A stretch of 64,000 bases of DNA, taken from assembly GCA_902627495.1 (NCBI GenBank), contig CACOJS010000008.1, positions 19,253-83,252 of the forward strand, written 5' to 3'. Source of the DNA: Hydrogenophilales bacterium (GTDB lineage: Bacteria; Pseudomonadota; Gammaproteobacteria; Burkholderiales; Eutrophovitaceae). Both the position numbers and the translations under genes were made by a program. Below are positions 1-8,205 of the stretch, piece by piece (the first letter of the stretch is position 1; each line of letters starts with the position of its first letter). Under the pieces are notes generated by a model. It made no database searches. It was given only the letters and a program-made list of their open reading frames with translations, and was not told the DNA's origin.

Positions 1-56
1 TAATCAACCACATCCATGGCTAAAATTGTTGCTAGTTTTCTTTCCGTTTCGCTCAT
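1..56 (-). CDS. Class III adenylate cyclase paralogue, N-terminus only (cut by window edge)
   Basis: Only the first 18 or so codons lie in the window. Reading leftwards from the ATG at 56 they give MSETERKLATILAMDVVD, almost the same as the N-termini of the two full cyclase genes here (105-2051 and 49615-51543). That opening contains the metal-binding Asp of class III nucleotide cyclases (AMDVVDY). It follows 48 bp after the stop of the upstream full-length paralogue on the same strand, so the two form a tandem pair. Everything beyond the N-terminus is inferred from the paralogues. Confidence 0.8.
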   Translation of the reverse strand, partial: MSETERKLATILAMDVVD

Positions 57-104
57 TTTTAATATTCCCTATTTATCGATTACATAAAATTAAATATTAA
101 TAAA

Positions 105-2051
105 TCACTTAAATCCATATTTCCGAAAAACTGGCTCGCTCATTGGCCAATACGTATCTTCAATATTCCAAAAGACAAAATGAGGGTAAATAGCATCAAT
201 TGATTCAGATTTTAAAAAAACCTTAATGGCCTCGAAATGCTTCTTTGCCTGTTCCGTATTGCCTATCCCATCCGTCGCCAAACCCGCATGAATATCGTAC
301 CAAAGAAACCCCGGAATCGGATGACGGGCAGTCTGTTCAAGAGCTAGATCAAATTTCCCCCAAAGATTATAGATAGTGGCCAATCCATAATTTTCACCAG
401 CATAGAGGTTAGCTTTATCAAGTTCAGCCGCTCGAAGCATCAATCGCACTGCTTTTTGCCATTGGCACTCCCCATTTTCGTAAGCACCTAATTTAGCATC
501 AAAGTCTTTTAATTGTTCCTCTGTACAATCACCACCCCAAACCCAAATATAACTATTTGCCAAAACTTGTCCACTAGTCGGTGCAAGAGATACTGCTCGG
601 TCGAGGGAACGACCCATTTCAACCCAATCTTGTTGGAAAAATAATAAATTGGCCTTAGCTACATAGGCTTCCGCATCATTCGGATCTAATGCGGTTGCCT
701 TTTCGGCTGCCTCCAACCCCTCCAAAATACTAGTCTTATCTGATAGATAGCCAAAACTGTAACCAAACCCAGTCAAACTAGCGAGATTGCTCCAAGCTAA
801 CGCGTATGTATCATCTCTCTTGACTGTTTCTTTTAGACATGCCATTGATTTTTGGAAGTTTTCTGGAATCATGGCCTTATAAAAGACGCCTCTGACAAAA
901 TTTATACATTCGTAAGAGCTGAGGTCATCAGTAGCTCTTGATTTAATATTTTTAGCAACATCTTTTTGCAAAATAGCCCCATTGCCTACCAATTCATCTA
1001 CCACACCTGTCACAATCTCGTCTTGAAGTGCAAAAATATCTGTTGCGGACATGCTACGATCTAACGTTTGAGTCCAAATCGTGGCCATATTTGCAGCATC
1101 GATCAAGTTTATAGTGACTCGAATTGCGTCGCCAGATTGCCTAATATTGCCGTTAATGATGTAGCGTGCACCTATTCCCGATGCTACTTTTCCCAAATCA
1201 TCCGGTTTTTGATTGAGGGTAACTACATTCAATCCCTTTGCCATTTTGCTCATACCGCTCGATAGATCTTGAGAAAGACCAAGTGCGAAAGACTTCTGTT
1301 CCTGCGAGGTTCCTGTGGTGGTTAATGGAACTAAAACCATGGTATTAAAATTTCCACCAACGTCGGTATCTTTAGCCTTGTTGATAATTGAGTTGTCTCC
1401 GAAAAACACAGTCCCAGCTATAATGACCAACACTCCTGCTATAGCCATTCTTATCCATTTTGGGTCAAAACCCTGCCTGCCACCTCTTTTTCGTGTGTTA
1501 TGATTTTCTGGTTTGGGTAAACTAGACCCTGAATCCAGGTCTACAAAATATGCTCGAACCGGCTCATCAATATTTTTCAGATCTTGAGGGCCCTGATCGG
1601 CAAAATCAGCATTTACTTTTCCTCGCACCATGTTGTAAGCCATTTCTGAAATACAAATGCCCCCCGCTGGAGATATACCTTCCAGACGTGCAGCTATGTT
1701 AACCCCCTCACCGAATAGATTCTCACCTTCAATTAGGATATCCCCCATATTGACACCCATGCGGAACTCCAGATGATCAGTTTCAGGCAGTCTAGAGTTT
1801 CGATCCTTAATCTGACCTTGGATATGAATCGCCGCCTCAACGGCTGCTACTGGACTTGCAAATTCGATCATAAAGGCGTCACCGGCTGTATTGAAAATAC
1901 GGCCTTTATTAGAGGTTACTACCTTTTCTATTATTTCTCGGCATTCTTTTAGCTGTCGAAGAGTTGCCTGTTCGTCCTGACTCATTTTTGCAGAATAATC
2001 AACGACATCCATCGCCAAAATTGCTGCTAGCTTTCTCTCCGCAGTATCCAT
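105..2051 (-). CDS. Class III adenylate/guanylate cyclase with TPR C-terminus
   Basis: 648 aa. Residues 1-170 are a class III nucleotide cyclase catalytic domain: ERKLAAILAMDVVDYS at the start, GDAFMIEF near residue 57, FRMGVNMGDI near 96, and EGVNIAARLEG with the transition-state Asn/Arg. A transmembrane segment follows (about 202-220), then a TolB-like periplasmic region and TPR-like helices to the end. Class III cyclases make cAMP or cGMP; substrate cannot be read with confidence. The topology suggests a cytoplasmic catalytic domain and an exported sensory half. It is one of three paralogues here and lies in tandem with the one cut by the left edge. No adjacent effector is seen. Confidence 0.88.
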   Translation of the reverse strand: MDTAERKLAAILAMDVVDYSAKMSQDEQATLRQLKECREIIEKVVTSNKGRIFNTAGDAFMIEFASPVAAVEAAIHIQGQIKDRNSRLPETDHLEFRMGVNMGDILIEGENLFGEGVNIAARLEGISPAGGICISEMAYNMVRGKVNADFADQGPQDLKNIDEPVRAYFVDLDSGSSLPKPENHNTRKRGGRQGFDPKWIRMAIAGVLVIIAGTVFFGDNSIINKAKDTDVGGNFNTMVLVPLTTTGTSQEQKSFALGLSQDLSSGMSKMAKGLNVVTLNQKPDDLGKVASGIGARYIINGNIRQSGDAIRVTINLIDAANMATIWTQTLDRSMSATDIFALQDEIVTGVVDELVGNGAILQKDVAKNIKSRATDDLSSYECINFVRGVFYKAMIPENFQKSMACLKETVKRDDTYALAWSNLASLTGFGYSFGYLSDKTSILEGLEAAEKATALDPNDAEAYVAKANLLFFQQDWVEMGRSLDRAVSLAPTSGQVLANSYIWVWGGDCTEEQLKDFDAKLGAYENGECQWQKAVRLMLRAAELDKANLYAGENYGLATIYNLWGKFDLALEQTARHPIPGFLWYDIHAGLATDGIGNTEQAKKHFEAIKVFLKSESIDAIYPHFVFWNIEDTYWPMSEPVFRKYGFK

Positions 2052-2126
2052 ATAGTAGGCTTCCCCCCCAAGTTACTAACTCTAGACTGTTCCTCGAGTA
2101 TAACCTCAGACTTTAAAAACGGCTAA

Positions 2127-2765
2127 TCATGGGTTTTGGCAATTTTTAAAATTTTTTAGAACACAATCTTTAATTAGCTTTTCTGTCAACAAAATATCAT
2201 TACTACTTATTTTCTTATGCACTAAATACTTATACTTTTCTGCCCTCTTATTGCCCTGGATAGCAGACAAACTGAACCAGAAAAAAGCCGTATTATAGTT
2301 TTTTGAGACGCCTTCCCCAGATCGATACAGTGTCCCTAGCTCCAATTGAGCCCATTCATGCCCGGAACTTGCAGCCGCTAAGTACCATTGTGCTGCTTTT
2401 TCACCATCAACAATGACGCCTTTCCCAAAACGGTACATCGTGGCCAAATTAAATTGGGCAGATTGGTTACCATTTTCAGCAGCTTTTGTGTACCAAAAAA
2501 CCGCCTTTTTATAATCCTGCTGAATCCCCTTGCCCTGCTGGTACATGAAGGCTAATTCTCTCTGGGATCTGGCATCGCCCAAATTAGCTAAACTGCCCCA
2601 TATCTGTGCTGCTGACTCATATTTACCCTCTTTGTAAGCTTTCACTGCTTCCTGGTACGTCGCTGGATAAACTGATCCAGATAGAAATAGGGCACATAAC
2701 CATAAAAATTGTAGATATTTTACAGATGCAATGTTCCATAACAGACTATTAGCGTGCATTAACAA
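2127..2765 (-). CDS. Sel1-repeat (TPR-like) exported protein
   Basis: 212 aa. An N-terminal hydrophobic stretch (about 10-32) looks like a signal peptide or anchor. It is followed by successive Sel1-like repeats, each about 36 aa, with the pattern A..LG.(M/L)Y..G.G(V/I)..(D/N)Y..A..W(Y/F) visible around residues 60-170 (for example FMYQQGKGIQQDYKKAVFWY). Sel1 repeats are helix-turn-helix protein-interaction scaffolds, often periplasmic. It lies upstream of the cyclase on the same strand but 75 bp apart. A related Sel1 protein is at 22426-23118. The specific role is unknown. Confidence 0.8.
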   Translation of the reverse strand: MLMHANSLLWNIASVKYLQFLWLCALFLSGSVYPATYQEAVKAYKEGKYESAAQIWGSLANLGDARSQRELAFMYQQGKGIQQDYKKAVFWYTKAAENGNQSAQFNLATMYRFGKGVIVDGEKAAQWYLAAASSGHEWAQLELGTLYRSGEGVSKNYNTAFFWFSLSAIQGNKRAEKYKYLVHKKISSNDILLTEKLIKDCVLKNFKNCQNP

Positions 2766-2829
2766 TTTACTATAACCTCTATTTGTATTGTCTTAATGAC
2801 TCCATCTTACACTAGTTAGGAGAAGCAAC

Positions 2830-3384
2830 ATGTCCCCTTTTATTCCTGCCCTTAAGGCAACTTATGAAAAAATCAACTCTCTTTACAATGATGAATTTGA
2901 ATTAGACCATGAGCAAAAAGAATTGGCTGAAATTAATATTATGGTTAATCTAACTATTGCCTACCAGGCCATAGTTCAGCATAAGGGTCTTGTTCCTACA
3001 CTTGGAGACCAGACTCAAATAAAAGAACTAGTAAATCAATTAGTTCAAACTACCCTTGATGGAACGACTTTTAATACCTTTAAAATTTGTTCTTCAAAAG
3101 ATGAGGCTTCAAAATTATTTCTTGAACTTACTAAATTTGGAATTACCATTGATCCCCAGGAAATGGAAAATACTGAATGTGAAAAACAAGCTATTGTCCA
3201 AGGACTATATTTGATACGATCACAAAAATATATTAGTTTCATCCTGAGTGCACAGGGAACCCTTGGGATTCATGGGGCAATAGCCATGAAAATAGCTCAG
3301 GATTCGCTGGCTAAAGAAGAAGCTAAAGTGATTTATGATAAATTAAGCGTAATAACCACACTTTTAGTCGATAGCATACAATGA
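2830..3384 (+). CDS. Hypothetical helical protein
   Basis: 184 aa, not recognised. The sequence is mostly predicted helical, acidic, with no signal peptide, no membrane segment and no motif I can name. A Shine-Dalgarno-like AGGAG sits just before the ATG (at about 2818-2823). Its stop overlaps the start of the downstream cupin gene by 4 bases (ATGA), so the two are almost certainly co-translated. The pair sits between the Sel1/cyclase genes and the tRNA cluster, a common landing place for acquired genes, but no integrase or repeat shows transfer. Confidence 0.7.
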   Translation: MSPFIPALKATYEKINSLYNDEFELDHEQKELAEINIMVNLTIAYQAIVQHKGLVPTLGDQTQIKELVNQLVQTTLDGTTFNTFKICSSKDEASKLFLELTKFGITIDPQEMENTECEKQAIVQGLYLIRSQKYISFILSAQGTLGIHGAIAMKIAQDSLAKEEAKVIYDKLSVITTLLVDSIQ

Positions 3385-3653
3385 ATACTACTCAAGCCAA
3401 TAAAATATTAAAGAATAAGGGCTACGAAAACATTTTTGAAGTTTCGTTTCCGGGAAATCATATAAATGATACTCACACCCATCCTTTTGATGCTGAAATT
3501 ATAATAATAAAAGGAAGTATCTATATAACAGTGAATAAGCATAAAACACTATTGACGACTGGCGATGGCCTTGCACTCTCTGCCAACACCGAGCATTCAG
3601 AGCATGTCGGGCCGGACGGTGTAACTTTTCTAGCGGGTCGCAATGAAGTTTGA
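3381..3653 (+). CDS. Small cupin-domain protein
   Basis: 90 aa, a single-domain cupin. Motif 1 is visible as HTHPFDAEIIIIKGSI (His-X-His, then Glu, about residues 32-48), and motif 2 is reduced (GDGLALSANTEHSEH, with a late His near residues 72-75). Such proteins usually bind one metal ion and act as small dioxygenases, isomerases or sensors. Translation is coupled to the preceding gene (ATGA overlap). The stop codon directly abuts the 3' CCA end of tRNA-Leu on the opposite strand, so transcription converges here without room for a separate terminator. Exact function unknown. Confidence 0.8.
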   Translation: MNTTQANKILKNKGYENIFEVSFPGNHINDTHTHPFDAEIIIIKGSIYITVNKHKTLLTTGDGLALSANTEHSEHVGPDGVTFLAGRNEV

Positions 3654-3740
3654 TGGTACCCAGAGCCGGACTCGAACCGGCACGGACTTGCGTCCAACGG
3701 ATTTTAAGTCCGTTGCGTCTACCAATTTCGCCACCTGGGC
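3654..3740 (-). tRNA. leuZ: tRNA-Leu (anticodon TAA)
   Basis: 87 nt with encoded CCA. The reverse strand starts GCCCAGGTGGCGAAATTGG and ends with the T-arm GGTTCGAGTCC and CCA. The anticodon loop is CTTAAAA, giving TAA. A long variable arm is present, as expected for a class II tRNA. It is last of three tRNAs in the E. coli order glyW-cysT-leuZ. Confidence 0.97.
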
Positions 3741-3758
3741 CCATTAAACTTCAAACTT

Positions 3759-3832
3759 TGGAGGCGGAGGTCGGAATCGAACCGGCGTCCACGGCTTTGC
3801 AGGCCGCTGCATAACCACTCTGCCACTCCGCC
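3759..3832 (-). tRNA. cysT: tRNA-Cys (anticodon GCA)
   Basis: 74 nt with encoded CCA and discriminator U, as usual for tRNA-Cys. The acceptor stem is GGCGGAG paired with CTCCGCC, and the anticodon loop reads CTGCAAA. It lies 18 bp upstream of tRNA-Leu on the minus strand. Confidence 0.97.
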
Positions 3833-3890
3833 CAGTAAAAAAGGACCAAATGGCCCCTATCTAACGGACTAGTATATATCAATAACTAAA

Positions 3891-3966
3891 TGGAGCGGGA
3901 AACGAGGTTCGAACTCGCGACCTTATGCTTGGCAAGCATACGCTCTACCAACTGAGCTATTCCCGC
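3891..3966 (-). tRNA. glyW: tRNA-Gly (anticodon GCC)
   Basis: 76 nt with encoded CCA. It begins GCGGGAATAGCTCAGTTGG, the anticodon loop is TTGCCAA, and the T-arm is GAGTTCGAACCTC. It is the first of the three tRNAs in transcription order, matching glyW downstream of pgsA in E. coli. Confidence 0.97.
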
Positions 3967-4092
3967 ATCTTCAATCAGCAATAATACAACAAATCAGGAA
4001 TATTCGTTGTATTTTGTGGTAAATTCATGATGATTAATTTGATTTTTAGTAAGTCAAGGTAAAGGTTATTAAAAATAAATAGGGAGGAAGCA

Positions 4093-4647
4093 ATGTGTAT
4101 AAGAGATTTAATTAAATATCTTTTGGTTGGGGTGTGCTTGATTTGTACAACTACTCATGCAGACAGTAGTGGACCTACCCTTGAGCCTATTGGCGAGATA
4201 AAGTTTGACCTAATCCAAGCATCAATGACAGAGGGAAGTCGGATAACCGGAAGATTTGGAAATGGAACAATAACTTTCACGAGCGGTGGTGGAGGAATAC
4301 TAGAGGAATGTGTTGAAGATGGGTATGTTAAAGCAAATGGAACAATTGATTTCATTTTGTGGTGTCATGTAACACTAGATGATGGCAAGTCCCTCATGAT
4401 CAAGTATGCTGGAATAATTGTTGGTCAAGGAAATATGTACGATCGCTTAAAAGAGCTTGAAGTTTTGGGACCAGGAAACGGTATAGACATCTGGTTTAAT
4501 GAGATGAAGATGCTCACTGGTAGTGAGAAGTACGGATGGTTAAACGATACCATGGTAGTGGGTGAAGGGGTTGCCTTGGGCATGAATGATGGAGATAAAC
4601 CGGGAATCGTACACTATAAAATGTATAAATTGGTTCACTCCAAGTAA
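4093..4647 (+). CDS. Secreted hypothetical protein
   Basis: 184 aa. Residues 1-23 are a signal peptide (charged start, hydrophobic YLLVGVCLICTTTHA, then Asp-Ser). The mature part is probably beta-rich, with several Gly-rich turns (GRFGNGTITFTSGGGG), two Cys (near 77 and 97) and a DDGK segment. I do not recognise a named family; it resembles calycin-like or DUF-type exported beta proteins only loosely. A strong SD (AGGGAGGAAG) precedes the ATG by a few bases. It is inserted between the tRNA cluster and pgsA, which are adjacent in E. coli. Confidence 0.75.
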   Translation: MCIRDLIKYLLVGVCLICTTTHADSSGPTLEPIGEIKFDLIQASMTEGSRITGRFGNGTITFTSGGGGILEECVEDGYVKANGTIDFILWCHVTLDDGKSLMIKYAGIIVGQGNMYDRLKELEVLGPGNGIDIWFNEMKMLTGSEKYGWLNDTMVVGEGVALGMNDGDKPGIVHYKMYKLVHSK

Positions 4648-4663
4648 CTATAAAATTTAAACG

Positions 4664-4694
4664 AAAAAAAGCCTTGGGAGCAATTGCTCCCAAG
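4664..4694 (-). terminator. Intrinsic terminator at a 22-nt perfect palindrome
   Basis: A perfect inverted repeat (CTTGGGAGCAA on one arm, 4673-4694) lies 26 bp after the secreted-protein gene. On the minus strand it is followed by a run of seven T, the classical layout of a Rho-independent terminator for transcripts arriving from pgsA; on the plus strand it may also stop the 4093-4647 transcript, though the T-rich tail there is weak. Confidence 0.65.
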
Positions 4695-5066
4695 CAATCA
4701 TTTCTTGCAATTTATTCTCCATTGCCATCACATGGAGCGCATTCTAATAGGCACCATTAACTTGTTACCAGGTAATCAAACCTCCGATGACCTTTGAAAT
4801 TCGCATAACTGAAGATAATTTAATCGAATGTTTGAGAGTAGCTAAACGATAGGCTTCAAACTCAAGCTTCCAGGAACACAAGTATCTGTAGCATCTAGAT
4901 GCAGTCCTTGTAAAACCTACTTGCCATGACCTACCAAAAGCATTGAAGATCTTCAATCACTAGCAGGAGAAAAGGAAAACCTCAATTACTCACCAACTCA
5001 CGAGTTAATTAGTTGGCTAACACATTTTCCCGCGACAAGAATATCATTCAAGCATAAGGCTCTTCC
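4695..5066. other. Non-coding gap between terminator and pgsA
   Basis: About 370 bp without a gene I can support. A 63-codon open stretch on the minus strand (4765-4956) has no ribosome-binding site, odd composition (many Arg, Ser, Trp) and no family resemblance. No tRNA, repeat or strong hairpin was seen here. Confidence 0.5.
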
Positions 5067-5630
5067 TCATTTTTTGAAATTCAACCGGGCTTTTTGAAGA
5101 TAATAAAGCATGGACCATATCGTTAAAATCGCCGCTACCCATATTAGAACATTGCCAACAAACTGAGTATCGACATGAAAAATATAGCCACCGTAGAATA
5201 AGAATGGTATTGCTATCATCTGCAATGTGGTTTTGATTTTACCAAGCATAGAAACAGCTACATGTGCTGACTCCCCAGTCAATGCCATCCATTCTCTTAG
5301 TGCGGAAATACCAACTTCCCTACCAATTATAATTGCAGCAACGATGGTATCCACTCTTCCCAACCAGACGAGAATAACCAATGCCGTCGAAACAATTAAT
5401 TTATCAGCCACTGGGTCTAAGAAAGAACCAAATGATGAAACTAAGTTAAACTTACGAGCTATATAACCGTCTAACCAATCAGTCAATCCCGCGATTACAA
5501 AAAGAATAGCAGCTAATGTATCTCGGCTGTTAGAACTCATAACTGTGTCAGGCAAATAATAAACACCCAGAAGAATAGGTATTAGAAAAATCCGACTCCA
5601 CGTTAGAGCGTTAGGCAAACTCTTTAGCAT
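5067..5630 (-). CDS. pgsA: CDP-diacylglycerol-glycerol-3-phosphate 3-phosphatidyltransferase
   Basis: 187 aa, the usual length. It catalyses the committed step of phosphatidylglycerol synthesis in the inner membrane (CDP-diacylglycerol plus glycerol-3-phosphate to PG-phosphate). The CDP-alcohol phosphatidyltransferase signature is intact around residues 51-76: D-W-L-D-G, A-R, then G and LDPVAD, giving the four metal-binding Asp. Four to five hydrophobic segments follow the family topology. The start lies 3 bp after the uvrC stop. The uvrC-pgsA pair followed by tRNAs is the enterobacterial arrangement. Confidence 0.95.
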   Translation of the reverse strand: MLKSLPNALTWSRIFLIPILLGVYYLPDTVMSSNSRDTLAAILFVIAGLTDWLDGYIARKFNLVSSFGSFLDPVADKLIVSTALVILVWLGRVDTIVAAIIIGREVGISALREWMALTGESAHVAVSMLGKIKTTLQMIAIPFLFYGGYIFHVDTQFVGNVLIWVAAILTIWSMLYYLQKARLNFKK

Positions 5631-5633
5631 CGC

Positions 5634-7469
5634 TTAATGTAATTCATCATATATTTTTTGTGCCAATGCCTCACTAACACCTTCAACACTCTGTAGTTCC
5701 TCAATACTAGCAGCACTGACTCCCTTTATTCCTCCAAACCTAATTAGAAGTTTTTGTCTCCTTTTTTGTCCCACACCCACAATCTGTTCAAGTGAAGATC
5801 GTATACGAGTTCTTTTTCTTTGACCACGGTGCCCTTGAATAGCGAAACGATGTGCCTCATCCCTAATTTCTTGTATTAAGTGCAATGCAGGATCAGAATA
5901 ATTCATCTCAATCGGGTGAGCTAAATTAGGGTCAATAAGCTTCTCTTTTCCTGGTTTTCGATCAACGCCTTTTGCCACCCCAATAAGTTTAACCTGGTCA
6001 AGCCCCACTTCTAGTAAAACATTTTGAGCACTACTGATCTGTCCTTTCCCCCCATCGATAAGTATAAGGTCAGGAATCTTACCATCCTCTTTAAGTAAAC
6101 GTACATAGCGTCTCTGTATCACCTGAGCCATAGCAGCATAATCATCACCTGGAGTAATATTCCCTATATTAAAGCGTCTATACTGAGACGGTTGCATTGC
6201 CTGGCTATCGTAGACAACACATGATGCAACCGTAGCCTCTCCCTGCATATGACTAATGTCAAAGCACTCTATTCTTTTAATTGATTCTTTCGTTGGAAAC
6301 TTCTTATTTAAAGACAATAATCTTTTCTCTTGATTTATCTTTGTATTGAGTCTCTGACCTAAAGAAATCTCAGCGTTTTTTTGGGCCATGTTTACCCATA
6401 CTCTTTTCTTTCCTATTGGGTTTCTTGTGATTTTTATTTTTCTTCCTGCTTGTTTAGACAAAACATTCTCTAAAACAGACACAGATATTCGTCTGTTAAT
6501 AATAATTGATGCCGGAACTTCAGACCCGATATAACGTTGTGCTAAGAAAGCCTCTAGAGCATCTTCCTCATCACCTTCATAGATATTTTTTGGAAAGTAA
6601 CTTTTATCACCTCTGTGATTGCCATTCCTCACAACAACTACGTTTACACAAATTAATTCTGATACTTTTGTTATTGCAACTATGTCGGCATCAAGAGAGA
6701 GACCTGTCGTCGCTACATACTGATTCTCTCGAATCTGTTGTAATGCAAACATTTGATCTCTAAAAGAAGCAGCGTTCTCAAATTTTTCAGCTATTGAAGC
6801 TTGATTCATTTTCTCTTCTAATCTATTGATAACTTGATTTTGTTTCCCGTTTAGGAAAAGGATTGAATTTTTGATCGCATCAGCATAATTATTCTTAGAT
6901 ATCTTGCGAACACAAGGACCACTGCATCGTTTTATTTGATAAAGGAGGCATGGTCGAGATCTATTTCTAAAAACGCTATTTTCACACGTCCGCAACTTAA
7001 ATACCTTCTGTAACAACTGAATACTTTCCCTTACAGTTGCCGCGTTTGAAAAAGGGCCAAAAAACTTACTATCCTCCTTAGCACTACCTCGATAAAGGTA
7101 AAGACGAGGGTATTCATGCTTACTTAAAGCAACGTAAGGATAAGACTTGTCATCACGATATAAAATATTATATTTTGGTTTTAAACTTTTTATCAAATTA
7201 TTTTCTAATATTAGTGCCTCCGATTCAGTGCGAGTAACGGTTATTTCAATTTGTGTTATTTGTCTTACCATTAAACGAATTCTTGGAGATAGCTTATCTT
7301 CTTTGCGAAAGTATGATGAAACTCTTTTTTTTAAATCAATGGATTTGCCCACATAAAGTAGGGCTTCACCCTTACCGATCATTCGATAAACACCAGGTAA
7401 ATTTGGCAAAGAGGCTACAAACTCCTTCCTATCAAATTGTCTCTTTATTTTTATGTTCTGATTAGTCAT
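5634..7469 (-). CDS. uvrC: Excinuclease ABC subunit C
   Basis: UvrC makes both incisions in nucleotide excision repair together with UvrB. The GIY-YIG nuclease domain is at the start (GVYRMIGKGEALLYVGKS). A Cys-containing segment (CLLYQIKRCSGPC) and the UvrB-interacting UVR motif follow in the first half. The RNase H-like endonuclease half has ECFDISHMQGEATVAS and LILIDGGKGQ. The tandem helix-hairpin-helix is at the C-terminus (IVGVGQKRRQKLLIRFGGI and SVEGVSEALAQKIYDELH). I prefer the ATG at 7469 because GGTGG lies at good spacing before it; a GTG at 7484 would add five residues. It starts almost directly after the uracil-DNA glycosylase gene and runs into pgsA. Confidence 0.95.
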   Translation of the reverse strand: MTNQNIKIKRQFDRKEFVASLPNLPGVYRMIGKGEALLYVGKSIDLKKRVSSYFRKEDKLSPRIRLMVRQITQIEITVTRTESEALILENNLIKSLKPKYNILYRDDKSYPYVALSKHEYPRLYLYRGSAKEDSKFFGPFSNAATVRESIQLLQKVFKLRTCENSVFRNRSRPCLLYQIKRCSGPCVRKISKNNYADAIKNSILFLNGKQNQVINRLEEKMNQASIAEKFENAASFRDQMFALQQIRENQYVATTGLSLDADIVAITKVSELICVNVVVVRNGNHRGDKSYFPKNIYEGDEEDALEAFLAQRYIGSEVPASIIINRRISVSVLENVLSKQAGRKIKITRNPIGKKRVWVNMAQKNAEISLGQRLNTKINQEKRLLSLNKKFPTKESIKRIECFDISHMQGEATVASCVVYDSQAMQPSQYRRFNIGNITPGDDYAAMAQVIQRRYVRLLKEDGKIPDLILIDGGKGQISSAQNVLLEVGLDQVKLIGVAKGVDRKPGKEKLIDPNLAHPIEMNYSDPALHLIQEIRDEAHRFAIQGHRGQRKRTRIRSSLEQIVGVGQKRRQKLLIRFGGIKGVSAASIEELQSVEGVSEALAQKIYDELH

Positions 7470-7486
7470 TAAAAGATCTTCCACCG

Positions 7487-8140
7487 TTAGAGATCGTTAG
7501 CATGAGAAAGATAGATCTTTATCTGATGAAAAATAATGTGAAACATTTTTTCTGTTAGTCTACCTGTATTCACGTTATACCTAGAACAATGATAACTATC
7601 CCAAAGCCTCAGGTCTCCACCTAAATCATAAATTCTGCCATGCTTAAATTGATGGCTATTCAAATTAAGACCAATGGATTTTATGATGCTTCCGTGAGCA
7701 ATTCTACCCAGGGCCAAGATTGCGCTCTTTTTACCTAAATTTTCTATTTCATTACCTAAAAATCTTTGACAGTTATTTATTTCTGCCGCCAGTGGTCGAT
7801 TCTTCGGTGGGACACACCGCACAGCATTGGTAATTCGAACCTCATTAAGAGATGGTGACCTTCCTTTCATCTTAGATATACCTTGTGGGATAAAACCAGC
7901 ATTAAATAAATGCCTATGAAGCATCGTACCTGAGTGATCTCCTGCAAAGGGAACTCCAGTTTTATTAGCACCATGCAGTCCAGGTGCTAGCCCCACAACC
8001 AGTAATCGAGATGAAATGGGTCCTTGCGACGGAACAGGAAGGTTATAGTAATCATTAAATTTTTTGCGGTTTTTTGCTAGAAAGCTAGACAATCGCGGAC
8101 ATTGTTGGCAATCTACAGAAAATTTCTGGTTAGAAGTCAT
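7487..8140 (-). CDS. Uracil-DNA glycosylase, family 5 (UDGb-like)
   Basis: 217 aa. It has the features of the iron-sulfur UDG family 5: early Cys residues CQQCPRL near residues 11-17, motif A VVGLAPGLHGANKTGVPFAGDHSG (about 49-71), ITNAVRCVPPKNRP (about 103-116), and motif B DSYHCSRYNVNTGRLT near 182. Such enzymes excise uracil and some other deaminated bases from DNA, starting base excision repair; a 4Fe-4S cluster is ligated by four Cys. Motif A has the family-5 Gly instead of the usual catalytic Asp/Asn. It lies just upstream of uvrC on the same strand, a DNA-repair pair, and is divergent from efp. Confidence 0.85.
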   Translation of the reverse strand: MTSNQKFSVDCQQCPRLSSFLAKNRKKFNDYYNLPVPSQGPISSRLLVVGLAPGLHGANKTGVPFAGDHSGTMLHRHLFNAGFIPQGISKMKGRSPSLNEVRITNAVRCVPPKNRPLAAEINNCQRFLGNEIENLGKKSAILALGRIAHGSIIKSIGLNLNSHQFKHGRIYDLGGDLRLWDSYHCSRYNVNTGRLTEKMFHIIFHQIKIYLSHANDL

Positions 8141-8205
8141 ATGTTAATTAAAATTTAGTGTTTAATAGTAATAATACAAATATTAAGTATCAATCGGAAA
8201 GATAA

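Noticed and set aside
3499..3744. 81-codon minus-strand frame through the tRNA-Leu gene
   Set aside because: It runs through the tRNA and antisense to the cupin gene; no ribosome site or family resemblance.
4765..4956. 63-codon minus-strand frame between the terminator and pgsA
   Set aside because: No ribosome site, atypical residue content and no similarity that I can see.
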